A stretch of 64,000 nt of DNA from contig NZ_CP073105.1 of assembly GCF_018138085.1 (NCBI RefSeq), forward strand, positions 2,542,001 to 2,606,000, read 5' to 3'. Position 1 is the first letter of the stretch. Every line of letters begins with the position of its first letter. Positions 47,084 through 56,808 of the stretch are shown piece by piece. This DNA is from Stutzerimonas stutzeri. Lineage in GTDB: Bacteria > Pseudomonadota > Gammaproteobacteria > Pseudomonadales > Pseudomonadaceae. The notes under the pieces are model-generated. The model did not search any database. It had not been told where the DNA came from and saw only the letters and a list, made by a program, of their open reading frames with translations. The translations under genes were made by a program, and so were the position numbers.

Positions 47084-48271
47084 TCAGTCGAGCAGCTCGA
47101 CGGCCACGGCGGTCGCTTCGCCACCACCGATGCAGATGGCCGCGATGCCCTTGCGCAGGCCGCGGTCGCGCAGTGCGGCGATCAGGGTGACCAGGATCCG
47201 CGCGCCGGACGCGCCAATGGGATGGCCCAGGGCACAGGCGCCACCATTGACGTTGACCTTGGCGTGATCCAGCCCAAGCTCGCGCATGGTGACCATGCTT
47301 ACCACGGCAAAGGCTTCGTTGATCTCGAACAGGTCCACCTCGTCGAGACGCCAGCCGGTGCGTTCCAGCAGCTTGTGAATGGCGCCGATAGGCGCGGTGG
47401 GGAACAGATTGGGCGCGTCGGCGAACACCGCGTGGCCGTGAATCACTGCCTGGGGTTTCACCCCGAGCTGCTCGGCGTGGAAACGCCGCGTCAATACCAG
47501 CGCCGCGGCACCATCGGAAATCGAACTGGAGTTGGCGGCGGTAACGGTGCCACCTTCGCGGAAGGCGGGCTTGAGCGACGGAATCTTCTCCGGCATCGCC
47601 TTGGGCGGCTGCTCGTCGTCACGAACGGTCCGCTGCTCGCGACCGTGAGTGATCTCGAGCGGAACGATTTCGCTGGCGAAGCGGCCGCTGGCGATGGCAT
47701 CGCGGGCACGCTGCAGCGAGGTCAGTGCGTAGGCGTCCTGTTCTTCGCGGCTGAAGCCATGCTGCTGCGCACAGTCTTCGGCGAAGGTGCCCATCAACCG
47801 GCCCTTGTCATAGGCGTCTTCCAGGCCGTCGAGGAACATGTGGTCGAGCACCTTGCCATGGCCCATGCGATAGCCACTGCGGGCTTTTTCCAGCAGGTAA
47901 GGCGCGTTGGACATGCTTTCCATGCCTCCGGCGACGATCAGGTCGACACTGCCGGCGCGCAACGCATCGTGAGCGAGGATCGCCGCCTGCATGCCCGAGC
48001 CGCACATCTTGTTCAGGGTGGTCGACGCGGTCGCCTTGCCCAGTCCAGCCCCAAGCGCGGCCTGACGGGCAGGCGCCTGGCCGAGGCCGGCCGGCAGCAC
48101 GCAGCCCATCAGCGCTTCCTGCACTTGTTCGGCGGCGACGCCGCTGCGCTCGACTGCTGCGCGAATTGCCGCTGCGCCAAGCTCCGGCGCGCTGAGGCTT
48201 TTCAGATCACCCTGAAAACCGCCCATGGGGGTACGGGCGCTGCCCAGGATCACGATGGGATCGTTGTTCAT
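47084..48271 (-). CDS. Acetyl-CoA C-acetyltransferase (thiolase)
   Basis: The protein has 395 residues from the ATG at 48271. Nucleophile cysteine in [33 protein letters not shown] with the catalytic histidine, and [14 protein letters not shown] with the second cysteine. It cleaves 3-ketoacyl-CoA; next to the HSD10-like dehydrogenase it probably splits 2-methylacetoacetyl-CoA to acetyl-CoA and propionyl-CoA. It lies 10 bp before the dehydrogenase gene and 13 bp after the SDR gene, one operon. Confidence 0.94.
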   Translation of the reverse strand: MNNDPIVILGSARTPMGGFQGDLKSLSAPELGAAAIRAAVERSGVAAEQVQEALMGCVLPAGLGQAPARQAALGAGLGKATASTTLNKMCGSGMQAAILAHDALRAGSVDLIVAGGMESMSNAPYLLEKARSGYRMGHGKVLDHMFLDGLEDAYDKGRLMGTFAEDCAQQHGFSREEQDAYALTSLQRARDAIASGRFASEIVPLEITHGREQRTVRDDEQPPKAMPEKIPSLKPAFREGGTVTAANSSSISDGAAALVLTRRFHAEQLGVKPQAVIHGHAVFADAPNLFPTAPIGAIHKLLERTGWRLDEVDLFEINEAFAVVSMVTMRELGLDHAKVNVNGGACALGHPIGASGARILVTLIAALRDRGLRKGIAAICIGGGEATAVAVELLD

Positions 48272-48284
48272 CTGTCTTCTCCGA

Positions 48285-49052
48285 TTATTTCGCAGCCATG
48301 CGCAGGGCGCCGTCGAGGCGGATGACCTCGCCATTAAGCATGTCGTTCTCGACGATATGGCGGACCAGGGCAGCGTATTCACTGGCGCGGCCCAACCGTG
48401 GCGGGAATGGCACACCGGCAGCCAGCGAGTCGCGGACTTCCTGCGGCATGCCGGCCATCATTGGCGTTTCGAACACGCCGGGTGCGATGGTCATGACGCG
48501 GATACCATGGCGCGCCAGTTCACGCGATGCCGGCAGCGTCATGGCGACCACGCCGCCCTTGGACGCCGCATAGGCGGCCTGTCCGATCTGCCCGTCGTAG
48601 GCCGCGATGGACGCGGTATTGATGATCACGCCGCGGTTGCCCTGCGCGTCGGCCTCGCCACGGGCAATGGCTTCGGCGGCCAGACGCAGCATGTTGAAGC
48701 TGCCGATCAAGTTGAGATTGATCACCTTGCTGAAGCTCGCCAGCCCGTGCGGGCCCTGACGGCCGAGAATCTTTTCGCCGCTGGCGACGCCGGCGCAGTT
48801 GACCAGCCCGTGCAGGCCGCCGAATTGCTCGACCGCCGCGTTCACCGCCGCCTGCGCGGCCGCCTCGTCACACACATTGGTGACCACGGCGTAGGCGTTG
48901 GCGCCCAGTTCTTCGCTGCGTTCGCTCAGCAATTCAGCGTTGATATCCGCCAGAACGACTTTTGCGCCCGCCGCGACCAGCGCTTCGGCAGCTGCCGCGC
49001 CCAGCCCGGATGCACCGCCGGTAATCAGGAAAACCTTGTCTTGAATGTTCAC
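48285..49052 (-). CDS. 3-hydroxyacyl-CoA dehydrogenase type II (HSD10-like SDR)
   Basis: The protein has 255 residues from the GTG at 49052 with GAGG upstream. Rossmann motif [26 protein letters not shown] (NAD-preferring Asp), [11 protein letters not shown], catalytic S in [12 protein letters not shown] and K in [11 protein letters not shown], and [13 protein letters not shown]. Length and sequence fit human HSD17B10 and Pseudomonas FadB2x, which oxidise 2-methyl-3-hydroxybutyryl-CoA in isoleucine breakdown. First gene of a three-gene leftward operon. Confidence 0.93.
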   Translation of the reverse strand: MNIQDKVFLITGGASGLGAAAAEALVAAGAKVVLADINAELLSERSEELGANAYAVVTNVCDEAAAQAAVNAAVEQFGGLHGLVNCAGVASGEKILGRQGPHGLASFSKVINLNLIGSFNMLRLAAEAIARGEADAQGNRGVIINTASIAAYDGQIGQAAYAASKGGVVAMTLPASRELARHGIRVMTIAPGVFETPMMAGMPQEVRDSLAAGVPFPPRLGRASEYAALVRHIVENDMLNGEVIRLDGALRMAAK

Positions 49053-49230
49053 AGCACGACCTCGCGAAGATAGTTGGGACCAGACAGCCGCGTGCTGCTT
49101 GATCACCTTGCCTTCATCTTCATCAGACCCAAAGCCGGCGGCAATGGTCGTTGCACGCAATCGCGGTGACTGTTTTGGCCAAATCGCGGCGAGGTCGGTG
49201 CGTGCGGCTGAGCGGCTTGGTCAGCTCGAC

Positions 49231-49368
49231 CTCGCTCCCCTCACCCCAGCCCTCTCCCCGGAGGGGCGAGGGAGCTAGATTGGCGTTGTGGCTGAGGGTG
49301 GTGGGCCGGCTTGGTCAACTTAGCTTCGCTCCCCTCATCCCGGCCCTCTCCCCGGAGGAGCGAGGGAG
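49231..49368. repeat. Two copies of a CCCTCACCCCAGCCCTCTCC-type palindromic unit
   Basis: Copies at about 49231-49275 and 49325-49368, offset 94 bp. Each has CGCTCCCCTC...CCCTCTCCCCGGAG followed by GGGCGAGGGAG, an imperfect inverted repeat. This is a third repeat family beside the GTAGGAG and GTGGGAG units. Confidence 0.75.
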
Positions 49369-49463
49369 TCAGGTCGGTGTTGCGGCTAAGCGCGTGCGGC
49401 AGGCTGGGCCCAACAGGAGCAAAAACTAAAGCAAAGAAGAAAACCGGCGGCGACGCGCTTTTT

Positions 49464-49544
49464 GTGGGAGGCGCGCCCCGCGGCGAAACGGCGTTCGGCC
49501 CAACCCAGAAGCCAAAAGCTTCGCCCCGGGTCGGGCCTCCCTCC
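49464..49544. repeat. Single REP-type unit, GTGGGAG family
   Basis: GTGGGAGGCGCGCCCCGCGG at one end and CTTCGCCCCGGGTCGGGCCT plus CCCTCC at the other: the same family as the array after putA, slightly decayed at the right arm. Confidence 0.8.
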
Positions 49545-49629
49545 AAGAAAAAAGCAACGAAGCCCGACGTATTGACGATAGGCCATGCGGCGGATCGGCT
49601 ACATTGATCTCGCGGTCGGGCCGCTCGAT

Positions 49630-50655
49630 TCACTCATCCGCGCGCAAGATAAGCCCGCGGTACTGGCCTGGGTTGGTCCCGGTCCATTTGCGGAACGCTT
49701 TGTAGAAGGAGCTCACATCGGCAAACCCCAGACGCTCCGCGATTTCGGCGAAGGTGATCGAGGCGTCGGCCAGCCACAGCGTGGCCATCTCCTGGCGAAT
49801 CTGATCCTTGATCGCCTGGTACGGCTGCCCAACTTCGGCGAGGCGCCGGCGCAGGGTCGACGGGGATACGCACAGCGATTGAGCCATGCGATCGCTGGTC
49901 GGCCATTGCTCCGCCGGCAATTCGCGCAACAGGGACTTGATGCGGCTGGCAAGGCTGGTCGTATCGCGGTAGCGGACCAGGATATTGGCCGGTGCCTGGG
50001 CCAGGAATCCGTGCAGTTCCTGCTCGCTGCGCCGTACCGGTAGATCGAGCACTTCAGCGGCGAAGATGATCCGCGTACTCGGCCGGGAAAAGCGCAGGTT
50101 GCGCGAGAACATCACCCGGTAGTCGTCGGTATAGGGCGGCTGTTCGCAGCGCAACTCGACGGCCAGCAGCGGAATGCGCCGGCCGACCAGCCAGCACGCC
50201 AGGCCATGCAGCAACATCCAGAACGTGAAGTAACCGAAGGCACGCAGTGGCGCTGCGTCAGCGTTCTCCACAAGCGTCACCTCCGCCAGGCTCTCGCTGC
50301 GCTTCAGCTCGCCATGAAAGCCTTCGAAGGTCAGCCCGAAGAAGTCCAGCGCCACCCGCAAAGCGCTGTCGAGCGTCGCTTGCGCCATTGCGGCTCGGCA
50401 GACGAAGGCAAAACTGCCGACGCGCATGCGCCGGGCGTCCATGCCGAAGAATTCATCGTCGAAATGCCGCGCCAGGCGTCGCCACAGTTTGCTGTACTCG
50501 ACGACATCGATCCGGCCATCAGGGTCGTAAAGGTCGATCGGCGCCAGCCCCAGGTGGCGCATCAGCTGTTCAGGGGGCAGCGTTGGCGAGATGAAGGCCA
50601 GCAGCGCCTGCTCCACCAGCTGGACGGAAATCGTGCCCTTGCCTTCGCGGTTCAT
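49630..50655 (-). CDS. AraC-family regulator with arabinose-binding-like N-domain
   Basis: The protein has 341 residues. The N-terminal 190 residues are of the PF12625 type (FISPTLPPEQLMRHLGLAPI, LFFGLTFEGFHGEL-like); the C-terminal HTH (about 235-335) reads SLCVSPSTLRRRLAEVGQPY and ADASITFAEIAERLGFADVS, SSFYKAFRKWTGTNPGQYR. It overlaps the LysR gene stop by 4 bp (ATGA), so both regulators are made from one message. Its targets are probably the neighbouring acyl-CoA genes. Confidence 0.9.
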   Translation of the reverse strand: MNREGKGTISVQLVEQALLAFISPTLPPEQLMRHLGLAPIDLYDPDGRIDVVEYSKLWRRLARHFDDEFFGMDARRMRVGSFAFVCRAAMAQATLDSALRVALDFFGLTFEGFHGELKRSESLAEVTLVENADAAPLRAFGYFTFWMLLHGLACWLVGRRIPLLAVELRCEQPPYTDDYRVMFSRNLRFSRPSTRIIFAAEVLDLPVRRSEQELHGFLAQAPANILVRYRDTTSLASRIKSLLRELPAEQWPTSDRMAQSLCVSPSTLRRRLAEVGQPYQAIKDQIRQEMATLWLADASITFAEIAERLGFADVSSFYKAFRKWTGTNPGQYRGLILRADE

Positions 50656-51542
50656 GCGCGCCCCATCATCACGTCATGGGTGTTGGCGGCCACGTCACGC
50701 AGGAAATCCCAGCACACCCGCATCCGCGCCAGGTCCTTGTTTTCCACCGGCATCAGCATCCAGAAGGTACGGGTGAACTCGATCTCGTCGACCAGCACTT
50801 CCTTCAGCAAGGGCTCCTTGTGCGCAGAGAACGCCGGCAGGATCGCCAGTCCGGCTCCGGCCGCGACCGCCTCCTGCTGCGCCATGATGCTGGTGCTGCG
50901 CAGCGAGTGCTGGCGCGGGCGGACTATTTCATCGAGGAAGTACAGCTCCTTGCTGTAGAGCAGATCCTCGATGTAGCTGACGAATACATGGCCCGCCAGG
51001 TCCTCCCGGCTGCGGATGGGCGGATGCGCGGCCAGGTAGGCTTCCGACGCGTAGAGCCGCAGCACATAGTCGGTCAGCTTGGTGATCACGTACGGACCGC
51101 GCTCGGGGCGTTCCAACGTGATGACGATATCGGCCTCGTGGCGCGCCAGGCGGACTGAACGCGGCACGGCGAGCAGATCCACGCCCAGGTGCGGATAGTC
51201 ACGGGTCAGATTAGCCAACTGGCCGGCCAGCATCAGGGTGCCGTAGCCTTCGGTGGCACCGATGCGCACCTGACCGGACAGCTTGTCGGCGGTCAGGCTC
51301 GGCTGTTCGATGGAGGCGATGGCACTCTCCATGGCCTCGGCCTGGGCGAGCAGTTCGCGTCCGGCCTCGGAGAGCCGATAACCGGCTTTGGCGCGGATGA
51401 AGAGTTGCCGGTCCAAGGCTTTCTCCAGCGCTTGCACACGACGCGCCACGGTTGTGTGATCGACGGCCAGCCGCCGTGCGGCGATTGTCAGCTTGCCGGC
51501 ACGCGCGAGTTCAAGGAAGAAACGCAGATTGTCCCAGTCCAC
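50652..51542 (-). CDS. LysR-family regulator
   Basis: The protein has 296 residues. HTH at 1-60 (MDWDNLRFFLELARAGKLTI, AVDHTTVARRVQALEKALDR) of the LysR subgroup that starts MDWDNLR, and a periplasmic-binding-like domain behind it. It is divergent from the enoyl-CoA hydratase at 51718 and coupled by a 4-bp overlap to the AraC gene downstream. A role in controlling the hydratase and the beta-oxidation operon is inferred. Confidence 0.9.
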   Translation of the reverse strand: MDWDNLRFFLELARAGKLTIAARRLAVDHTTVARRVQALEKALDRQLFIRAKAGYRLSEAGRELLAQAEAMESAIASIEQPSLTADKLSGQVRIGATEGYGTLMLAGQLANLTRDYPHLGVDLLAVPRSVRLARHEADIVITLERPERGPYVITKLTDYVLRLYASEAYLAAHPPIRSREDLAGHVFVSYIEDLLYSKELYFLDEIVRPRQHSLRSTSIMAQQEAVAAGAGLAILPAFSAHKEPLLKEVLVDEIEFTRTFWMLMPVENKDLARMRVCWDFLRDVAANTHDVMMGRA

Positions 51543-51717
51543 TGCAGGCTCCAGTTCCTTTCGGTTTTCAGTAGGCCATCCACGGGCCTACTGTGCAAAA
51601 ACACAGAATACCTGTGCATTTCGCACCATGGGTTTACTATTTTTCCGCTGCTAGGCTCGTCTTCGAATCTCGTTTCGCTACAAGGCATCTGTCCCAAACT
51701 CAGAACAAGGAACCGAC

Positions 51718-52494
51718 ATGAGCCAGAAGATCCAACTCGACATGCGCGGCCACACGGCCCTGCTGACCATTGCCAACCCACCTGCCAATACCTGGGACCG
51801 CGAGTCGCTGGCTGCCCTGGAGCAGTTGATCGGCCAGCTCAACGAAGACCCTGAAGTCTATGCGCTGGTCATCACCGGGCAAGGCGAGAAGTTCTTTTCC
51901 GCTGGCGCCGACCTCAAGCAGTTCGCAGACGGCGACAAGGCATCGGCCAGCGAAGTCGCCGCCCTCTTCGGCCGCGCCTTCGATGCGCTGACGCGCTTTC
52001 GCGGTGTGTCCATCGCCGCCATCAATGGCTATGCCATGGGCGGTGGGCTGGAATGCGCGCTGGCCTGCGACATCCGTATCGCTGAAGAGCAGGCGCAAAT
52101 GGCGCTGCCCGAAGCCAGCGTCGGCCTGTTGCCGTGCGCCGGCGGGACGCAAAACCTGCCGTGGCTGGTGGGCGAAGGCTGGGCCAAGCGCATGATCCTC
52201 TGCGGCGAACGCATCGATGCGCAGCGCGCTGAGAAGATCGGCCTGGTCGAGGAAGTCGTTCCGCGCGGGCAATCGCTGGAGGCGGCGCTCAAGCTGGCCG
52301 AAGGCGCCAGCAAGCAAAGCCCCTCGTCGGTCAGCCGCTGCAAACGCCTGGTGATGAACGCGCGCAACGACGACCACACGTCCGGCTGGGCTGCCGAACG
52401 CGAACTCTTCGCCGAACTGTTCGATACGCAGGACCAGAAAGAAGGCGTTAACGCCTTCCTGGAAAAACGCAGCCCCAGCTGGAAAAACGCCTGA
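51718..52494 (+). CDS. Enoyl-CoA hydratase/isomerase family protein
   Basis: The protein has 258 residues. Crotonase fold with FFSAGADLKQFADGD (oxyanion hole), INGYAMGGGLECALACDIRI, and catalytic glutamate in LPEASVGLLPCAGGTQNL. It hydrates 2-enoyl-CoA; beside the dehydrogenase, SDR and thiolase across the regulators it supplies the missing hydratase step of that pathway (compare FadB1x). It is divergent from the LysR gene with a 175-bp gap. Confidence 0.92.
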   Translation: MSQKIQLDMRGHTALLTIANPPANTWDRESLAALEQLIGQLNEDPEVYALVITGQGEKFFSAGADLKQFADGDKASASEVAALFGRAFDALTRFRGVSIAAINGYAMGGGLECALACDIRIAEEQAQMALPEASVGLLPCAGGTQNLPWLVGEGWAKRMILCGERIDAQRAEKIGLVEEVVPRGQSLEAALKLAEGASKQSPSSVSRCKRLVMNARNDDHTSGWAAERELFAELFDTQDQKEGVNAFLEKRSPSWKNA

Positions 52495-52540
52495 GCAACA
52501 AGGCCCTGCGCGACAGCAGGGCTATCTCACCGCCGAACAG

Positions 52541-52734
52541 CTTCGCCCCGAGGGCGGGGCTCCCACAACTAATCTGCACCTGTAGCGTTGTGACACCATG
52601 ACGATCCCGGTGCCCTACCTCGCCGAATGCGCTCACCGCGGCTTACGGAATCCACACCGGCCCGTTTTGGTGGGAGCCGCGCCCCCGCGGCGAATGCAGC
52701 CCACTGGGCTGCTCAGGTAGTTCCGCCCCGGGGC
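52541..52734. repeat. Two GTGGGAG-family half-units
   Basis: A right-hand part CTTCGCCCCGAGGGCGGGGC plus TCCCAC ends at 52566, and a fuller unit GTGGGAGCCGCGCCCCCGCG to TTCCGCCCCGGGGC lies at 52670-52734. They fill the 322-bp gap between the convergent hydratase and livM genes; no gene is seen. Confidence 0.75.
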
Positions 52735-52816
52735 AACTCTCCAATCATTGGCGAGCGCTGCTGGGCCGACCGGTCCGGGAGCTCGGACGCCACCGGTCTC
52801 CGCCTCCCTCCACCTT

Positions 52817-53833
52817 CTACTTGAAGTTCCGTTTGATCAGCCGCTCGACCCAGCCGACGATCCCTGCGCGGAACAGCAGTACGCAGGCCACGAAGATTAC
52901 GCCGAGAATCACATGCACCCACTCGCCCAGCGGACCGTTGGACAGTGAGCTTTGCAGCGTGACCACCACCGTCGCGCCCACGACCGGGCCGAGGATGGTG
53001 CCCACTCCGCCGAGCAGCGTCATGAGGATCACTTCGCCGGACATGTGCCAGTGCGCATCGGTCAGCGACGCGAGCTGAAACACCACGGTCTTGGTCGAAC
53101 CCGCCAGGCCGGTCAGCGCGGCGGAGATGACGAAGGCCAGCAGCTTGTGCGCATCGACGTTGTAACCCAGGGAAATCGCCCGCGGCTCGTTCTCGCGGAT
53201 CGCCTTGAGCACCTGCCCGTAGGGCGAATGGATGGTGCGCTGGATGATGACGAAACCGAGCACGAACACCGCCAGCACGAAGTAGTACAGGGACAGGTTG
53301 CTCTGCATGTCGAACAGCCCCAGCAAGTAACCACGCGGGACGCCCTGCAGGCCGTTCTCGCCGCCGGTAAACGGCGCCTGGACGAAGACGAAGAACATCA
53401 TCTGTGCCAGCGCCAGGGTGATCATTGCGAAATAGATGCCCTGCCGCCGGATCGCCAGCAGGCCGAACACCAGGCCCAGCACGGTGGAGGCCAGCGTGCC
53501 GGCGAGAATGCCCAACTCGGTGCTCAATCCGCTGTAGGTGCTCAACATATAACCCGTGATGTAGCCACCACAGGCGAAGAACGCGGCATGGCCGAACGAC
53601 AACAGCCCCGCGTAACCCAGCAGCAGGTTGAACGCACAGGCGAACAACGCGAAGCACAGCAGCTTCATCAGGAACACCGGATAGACCATCATCGGCGCCA
53701 CCAACGCCACGCCGAGCAGCGCCAGATAGAACAGATGCTGACGCCGCCGTGCCGCCTTCCGCCGTTCACGTTCGGCATTGGCACGCACGCTTATCGGAGA
53801 CGCTTGAACGCTTTGTTGGGTCGTCATCTTCAC
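52817..53833 (-). CDS. livM: Branched-chain amino acid ABC transporter permease LivM
   Basis: The protein has 338 residues with about ten membrane helices. LivM marks: LLGYAGLLSFGHAAFFACGG, LGLVFGLLAIRRQGIYFAMI and the cytoplasmic coupling segment FVIIQRTIHSPYGQVLKAIR-ENEPRA. The start overlaps the livH stop by 4 bp. Last gene of the leftward livGFKHM operon. Substrate: branched-chain amino acids or their relatives; specificity is set by the binding protein at 54787. Confidence 0.92.
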   Translation of the reverse strand: MKMTTQQSVQASPISVRANAERERRKAARRRQHLFYLALLGVALVAPMMVYPVFLMKLLCFALFACAFNLLLGYAGLLSFGHAAFFACGGYITGYMLSTYSGLSTELGILAGTLASTVLGLVFGLLAIRRQGIYFAMITLALAQMMFFVFVQAPFTGGENGLQGVPRGYLLGLFDMQSNLSLYYFVLAVFVLGFVIIQRTIHSPYGQVLKAIRENEPRAISLGYNVDAHKLLAFVISAALTGLAGSTKTVVFQLASLTDAHWHMSGEVILMTLLGGVGTILGPVVGATVVVTLQSSLSNGPLGEWVHVILGVIFVACVLLFRAGIVGWVERLIKRNFK

Positions 53834-54717
53834 GCCTCCTTACCAAACAGCCCGGCCGGACGAACCAGCAGGACCAAAACCATGATGACGAAAATCACCG
53901 TGTTGGCCGCCTCGGGGTAGAACACCTTGGTCAGCCCCTCGATCAATCCCATGGCCAGGCCTGTGATGATCGCGCCCATGATCGAACCCATGCCGCCGAT
54001 CACCACCACGGCGAACACCACGATCAGCAGGTTGGATCCCATGCCCGGCGTCACCGCATAGATGGGTGCTGCGAGCACGCCGGCGAACGCCGCCAGCGCG
54101 ACCCCGTAGCCGTAGGTCAGGGTGATCAGCAGCGGCACGTTGATGCCGAAGGCCTGCATCAGCTTCGGGTTTTCCGTGCCGGCGCGCAGGTACGAACCCA
54201 GCCGGGTCCGCTCGATCATGTACCAGGTGACGAAGCACACCGAAAGCGCCGCGACGATGACCCAGCCGCGATATGTCGGCAGGAACATGAAGCCCAGGTT
54301 GTGCCCGCCCTTGAGCATCTCGGGCATGGGATAGGACGAACCGGAGACGCCGAACAGCTTGACGAAGCTGCCCTCGACGATCAGCGCCAGACCGAAGGTC
54401 AGTAACAGCCCGTACAGGTGATCCTCACCGGCGATGCGCCGCAGCAAGCCACGCTCGATGCCAATGCCGAGCAAACCGACCAGCAAGGGCGAGAGCAGCA
54501 ATGCGGCCCAGTAGTTGATGCCCAGATAATTGAGCCCGAGGAAGGCCGCGAAGGCGCCCAGCATGTACTGCGCGCCGTGGGCAAAATTGATGATCCGCAG
54601 CAACCCGAAAATGATCGCCAGCCCTAGGCTCAGCAAGGCGTAGAACGAGCCGTTGATCAGCCCGAGCAGCAACTGCCCGAGCAATACGCTCAGGGGAACG
54701 CCGAAAACGAGAGTCAT
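53830..54717 (-). CDS. livH: Branched-chain amino acid ABC transporter permease LivH
   Basis: The protein has 295 residues and about eight membrane helices. LINGSFYALLSLGLAIIFGL, LRIINFAHGAQYMLGAFAAF and RTRLGSYLRAGTENPKLMQA (coupling loop) are typical LivH. It sits 69 bp after the binding-protein gene and overlaps livM by 4 bp. Confidence 0.93.
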   Translation of the reverse strand: MTLVFGVPLSVLLGQLLLGLINGSFYALLSLGLAIIFGLLRIINFAHGAQYMLGAFAAFLGLNYLGINYWAALLLSPLLVGLLGIGIERGLLRRIAGEDHLYGLLLTFGLALIVEGSFVKLFGVSGSSYPMPEMLKGGHNLGFMFLPTYRGWVIVAALSVCFVTWYMIERTRLGSYLRAGTENPKLMQAFGINVPLLITLTYGYGVALAAFAGVLAAPIYAVTPGMGSNLLIVVFAVVVIGGMGSIMGAIITGLAMGLIEGLTKVFYPEAANTVIFVIMVLVLLVRPAGLFGKEA

Positions 54718-54786
54718 GATTCACTACCCGGAAAAGTCCGTGACGCCCCGGCCGGCGTTGGCCAGGGATGGCTCGGTGCAGATCGA

Positions 54787-56001
54787 TCAGTTCTGGGTGA
54801 CCAGCTTGCACTGACTCTCGGCAAGAGGACGGAACGCCTCGTCGCCCGGAATGGTGCGTACGACCTTGTACAGGTCCCATTCACCCTTGGACTCCTCCGG
54901 CTTCTTGACCTGGACCAGATACATGTCGTGCACCATGCGGCCGTCCTCGCGGATCTTGCCGTTCTTGGCGAACATGTCGTTGACCGGGGTCTTGGCCATC
55001 TCTGCCCGAACGGTCTGGGTGTCGTCGCTGCCGGTGGCCTTCACCGCGTTCAGGTAATGGGTGGTGGCCGAGTAGATACCGGCATGCACCATGGTCGGCA
55101 TGCTGCCTACTCGCGCTTCGTAACGTTTCGCCCAGGCGCGGGCTTCGTCGTTCATGTCCCAGTACCAGCCCGTAGTCAGCATCAGCCCCTGGGTCACATC
55201 CAGGCCCATGGCATGAATATCGTTGAGGAATACGACCATGCCGGCGAGCTTCTGACCGGATTGGGTGACGCCGAACTCGCTGGCGGTCTTTAGCGAATTC
55301 ACCGTGTCGGCACCGGCGTTGGCGAGGGCGACCACGTCAGCACCCGAGCCCTGCGCCTGCAGGATGTAGGACGAGAAATCGCTGCTCGGGAAAGGATGGC
55401 GCACGGTGCCGACGACGCTGCCACCCTCGGCTTCTACGACCTTCTTGATGTCGGCTTCCATCGCGTGCCCGAAGGCGTAGTCGGCGGTGAGGATGAACCA
55501 GCTCTTGCCGCCGTCTTTCAGGACTGCATTGGCAGTGCCGTTGGCCAGCGCGAAGGTGTCGTAGGTCCAGTGGATGTGGTTGGGTGAACAGAACTCATTG
55601 GTGATGCTCGACGCCGCCGCACCGGAAATCAGCGCCAGCTTGCCGCCCTGCTCCACCACCTTTGCCGCCGCCAGTACCACGGAGCTGGCGACCAGACCGG
55701 TCACCATGTCCACGTTGCGCTCGTCGATCCACTGACGGACCGTGTTGGCGCCCACGTCCGGCTTGTTCAGGTCATCTGCATTGAAGGTGACGATCTTCTT
55801 GCCGTCGACACTGCCGCCGAAATCCTCGATGGCCATTTTCAGCGCTTCCAGGCCGCCGGGGCCCGACAGATCGCGGTAGGTGCCCGACATGTCGGCGAGA
55901 TAGCCGATGCGGATTTCATCGTTGCTGATCTCGGCCTGTGCGGTACCGGCGATCATGCTGGAGACGAGAGCGGCGGCTGCGGTTTTCTTGATGATGTTCA
56001 T
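54787..56001 (-). CDS. Periplasmic substrate-binding protein, LivK-like
   Basis: The protein has 404 residues from the ATG at 56001 (a start two codons upstream is possible). Signal peptide of about 23 residues ending TAQA-EISN. Type I periplasmic-binding fold of the Leu/Ile/Val family: IRIGYLADMSGTYRDLSGPG, MVTGLVASSVVLAAAKVVEQ, WFILTADYAFGHAMEADIKK. The binding site includes GTYRDLSGPGG rather than the common SGxxA pattern, so the ligand could be a branched-chain or aromatic compound. It sits in the centre of the liv operon. Confidence 0.9.
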   Translation of the reverse strand: MNIIKKTAAAALVSSMIAGTAQAEISNDEIRIGYLADMSGTYRDLSGPGGLEALKMAIEDFGGSVDGKKIVTFNADDLNKPDVGANTVRQWIDERNVDMVTGLVASSVVLAAAKVVEQGGKLALISGAAASSITNEFCSPNHIHWTYDTFALANGTANAVLKDGGKSWFILTADYAFGHAMEADIKKVVEAEGGSVVGTVRHPFPSSDFSSYILQAQGSGADVVALANAGADTVNSLKTASEFGVTQSGQKLAGMVVFLNDIHAMGLDVTQGLMLTTGWYWDMNDEARAWAKRYEARVGSMPTMVHAGIYSATTHYLNAVKATGSDDTQTVRAEMAKTPVNDMFAKNGKIREDGRMVHDMYLVQVKKPEESKGEWDLYKVVRTIPGDEAFRPLAESQCKLVTQN

Positions 56002-56091
56002 AGTCACCCACTGTGATTGTTTTTGTTGTGGCCTTTATTGATATGCACACCGGTACATACTGCGAACCGGCAGTTCCTTCTGACGGGGCCG

Positions 56092-56808
56092 TCAGACCCC
56101 AAGACAGCTATTCAAAAACTCCTTTTTCGAATCCAGTTCGGCAGCGCTGATTTCTTCGATGATCTGCCCGTGTTCCATTACGTAGTGACGGTCGGCCAGC
56201 GGCGCGGCGAAGCGGAAGTTCTGCTCCACCAGGACGATGGTCAGGCCGCGCTTCTTCAGCTTGATCAACACCTCGCCGAGCTTCTGCACGATCACCGGAG
56301 CCAGGCCTTCGGTGATTTCGTCCAGCAGCAGCAGGTTGGCGCCGGTGCGCAGGATGCGCGCCATGGCGAGCATCTGTTGCTCGCCGCCGGACAGTCGCGT
56401 GCCCTGGCTGAAGCGCCGCTCGTAGAGGTTGGGGAACATTTCGTAGAGTTCGTCCAGGCCCATTCCACCGCTGCGCACGGTGGGCGGCAGCAGCAGATTT
56501 TCCTCGACGTTGAGGCTGGAGAAGATGCCGCGCTCTTCGGGGCAATACCCGACTCCGAGCCGCGGGATCTGGTGCGCCGGTATGCCCATGGTCTCGTTGC
56601 CGTTGACCACGATGGAGCCGGTGCGGCGGCCGACCATGTTCATGATCGCGCGCAACGTGGTGCTGCGACCCGAGCCATTGCGCCCGAGCAATGTCACCAG
56701 TTCGCCGCGCCCGACGACCATGTCGACGCCGTGAAGAATGTGCGATTCGCCGTAGAAGGCGTGCAGGTCATCGACCCGAAGCTGGTCGCGGTCGGCCATG
56801 GGCGTCAT
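56092..56808 (-). CDS. livF: ABC transporter ATPase LivF with R in the Walker A lysine place
   Basis: The protein has 238 residues. Signature RLSGGEQQMLAMARIL, Walker B LLLLDEITEGLAP and H-loop IVLVEQNFRFA are normal. The P-loop reads GRNGSGRSTT: residue 48 is arginine where nearly all ABC ATPases have lysine. The codon at 56665-56667 (GCG on the plus strand) is clear. Such Arg variants may be a subgroup feature of LivF proteins or reduce ATP hydrolysis. The start overlaps the livG stop by 4 bp. Confidence 0.92.
   Translation of the reverse strand: MTPMADRDQLRVDDLHAFYGESHILHGVDMVVGRGELVTLLGRNGSGRSTTLRAIMNMVGRRTGSIVVNGNETMGIPAHQIPRLGVGYCPEERGIFSSLNVEENLLLPPTVRSGGMGLDELYEMFPNLYERRFSQGTRLSGGEQQMLAMARILRTGANLLLLDEITEGLAPVIVQKLGEVLIKLKKRGLTIVLVEQNFRFAAPLADRHYVMEHGQIIEEISAAELDSKKEFLNSCLGV

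Larger units (their letters stand above)
49053..49629. other. Intergenic region filled with repeats
   Basis: No gene in 577 bp. Two CTCGCTCCCCTCACCC-type units (49231-49368) and one GTGGGAG unit (49464-49544) are listed separately. The rest, 49053-49200, should hold the promoter of the leftward SDR-thiolase-dehydrogenase operon; no clear -35/-10 pair was found. Confidence 0.5.

Noticed and set aside
45911..48325. 804-residue open frame on the plus strand
   Set aside because: It is antisense to the acyl-CoA dehydrogenase and thiolase genes, whose motifs are complete; high GC makes long mirror frames common.
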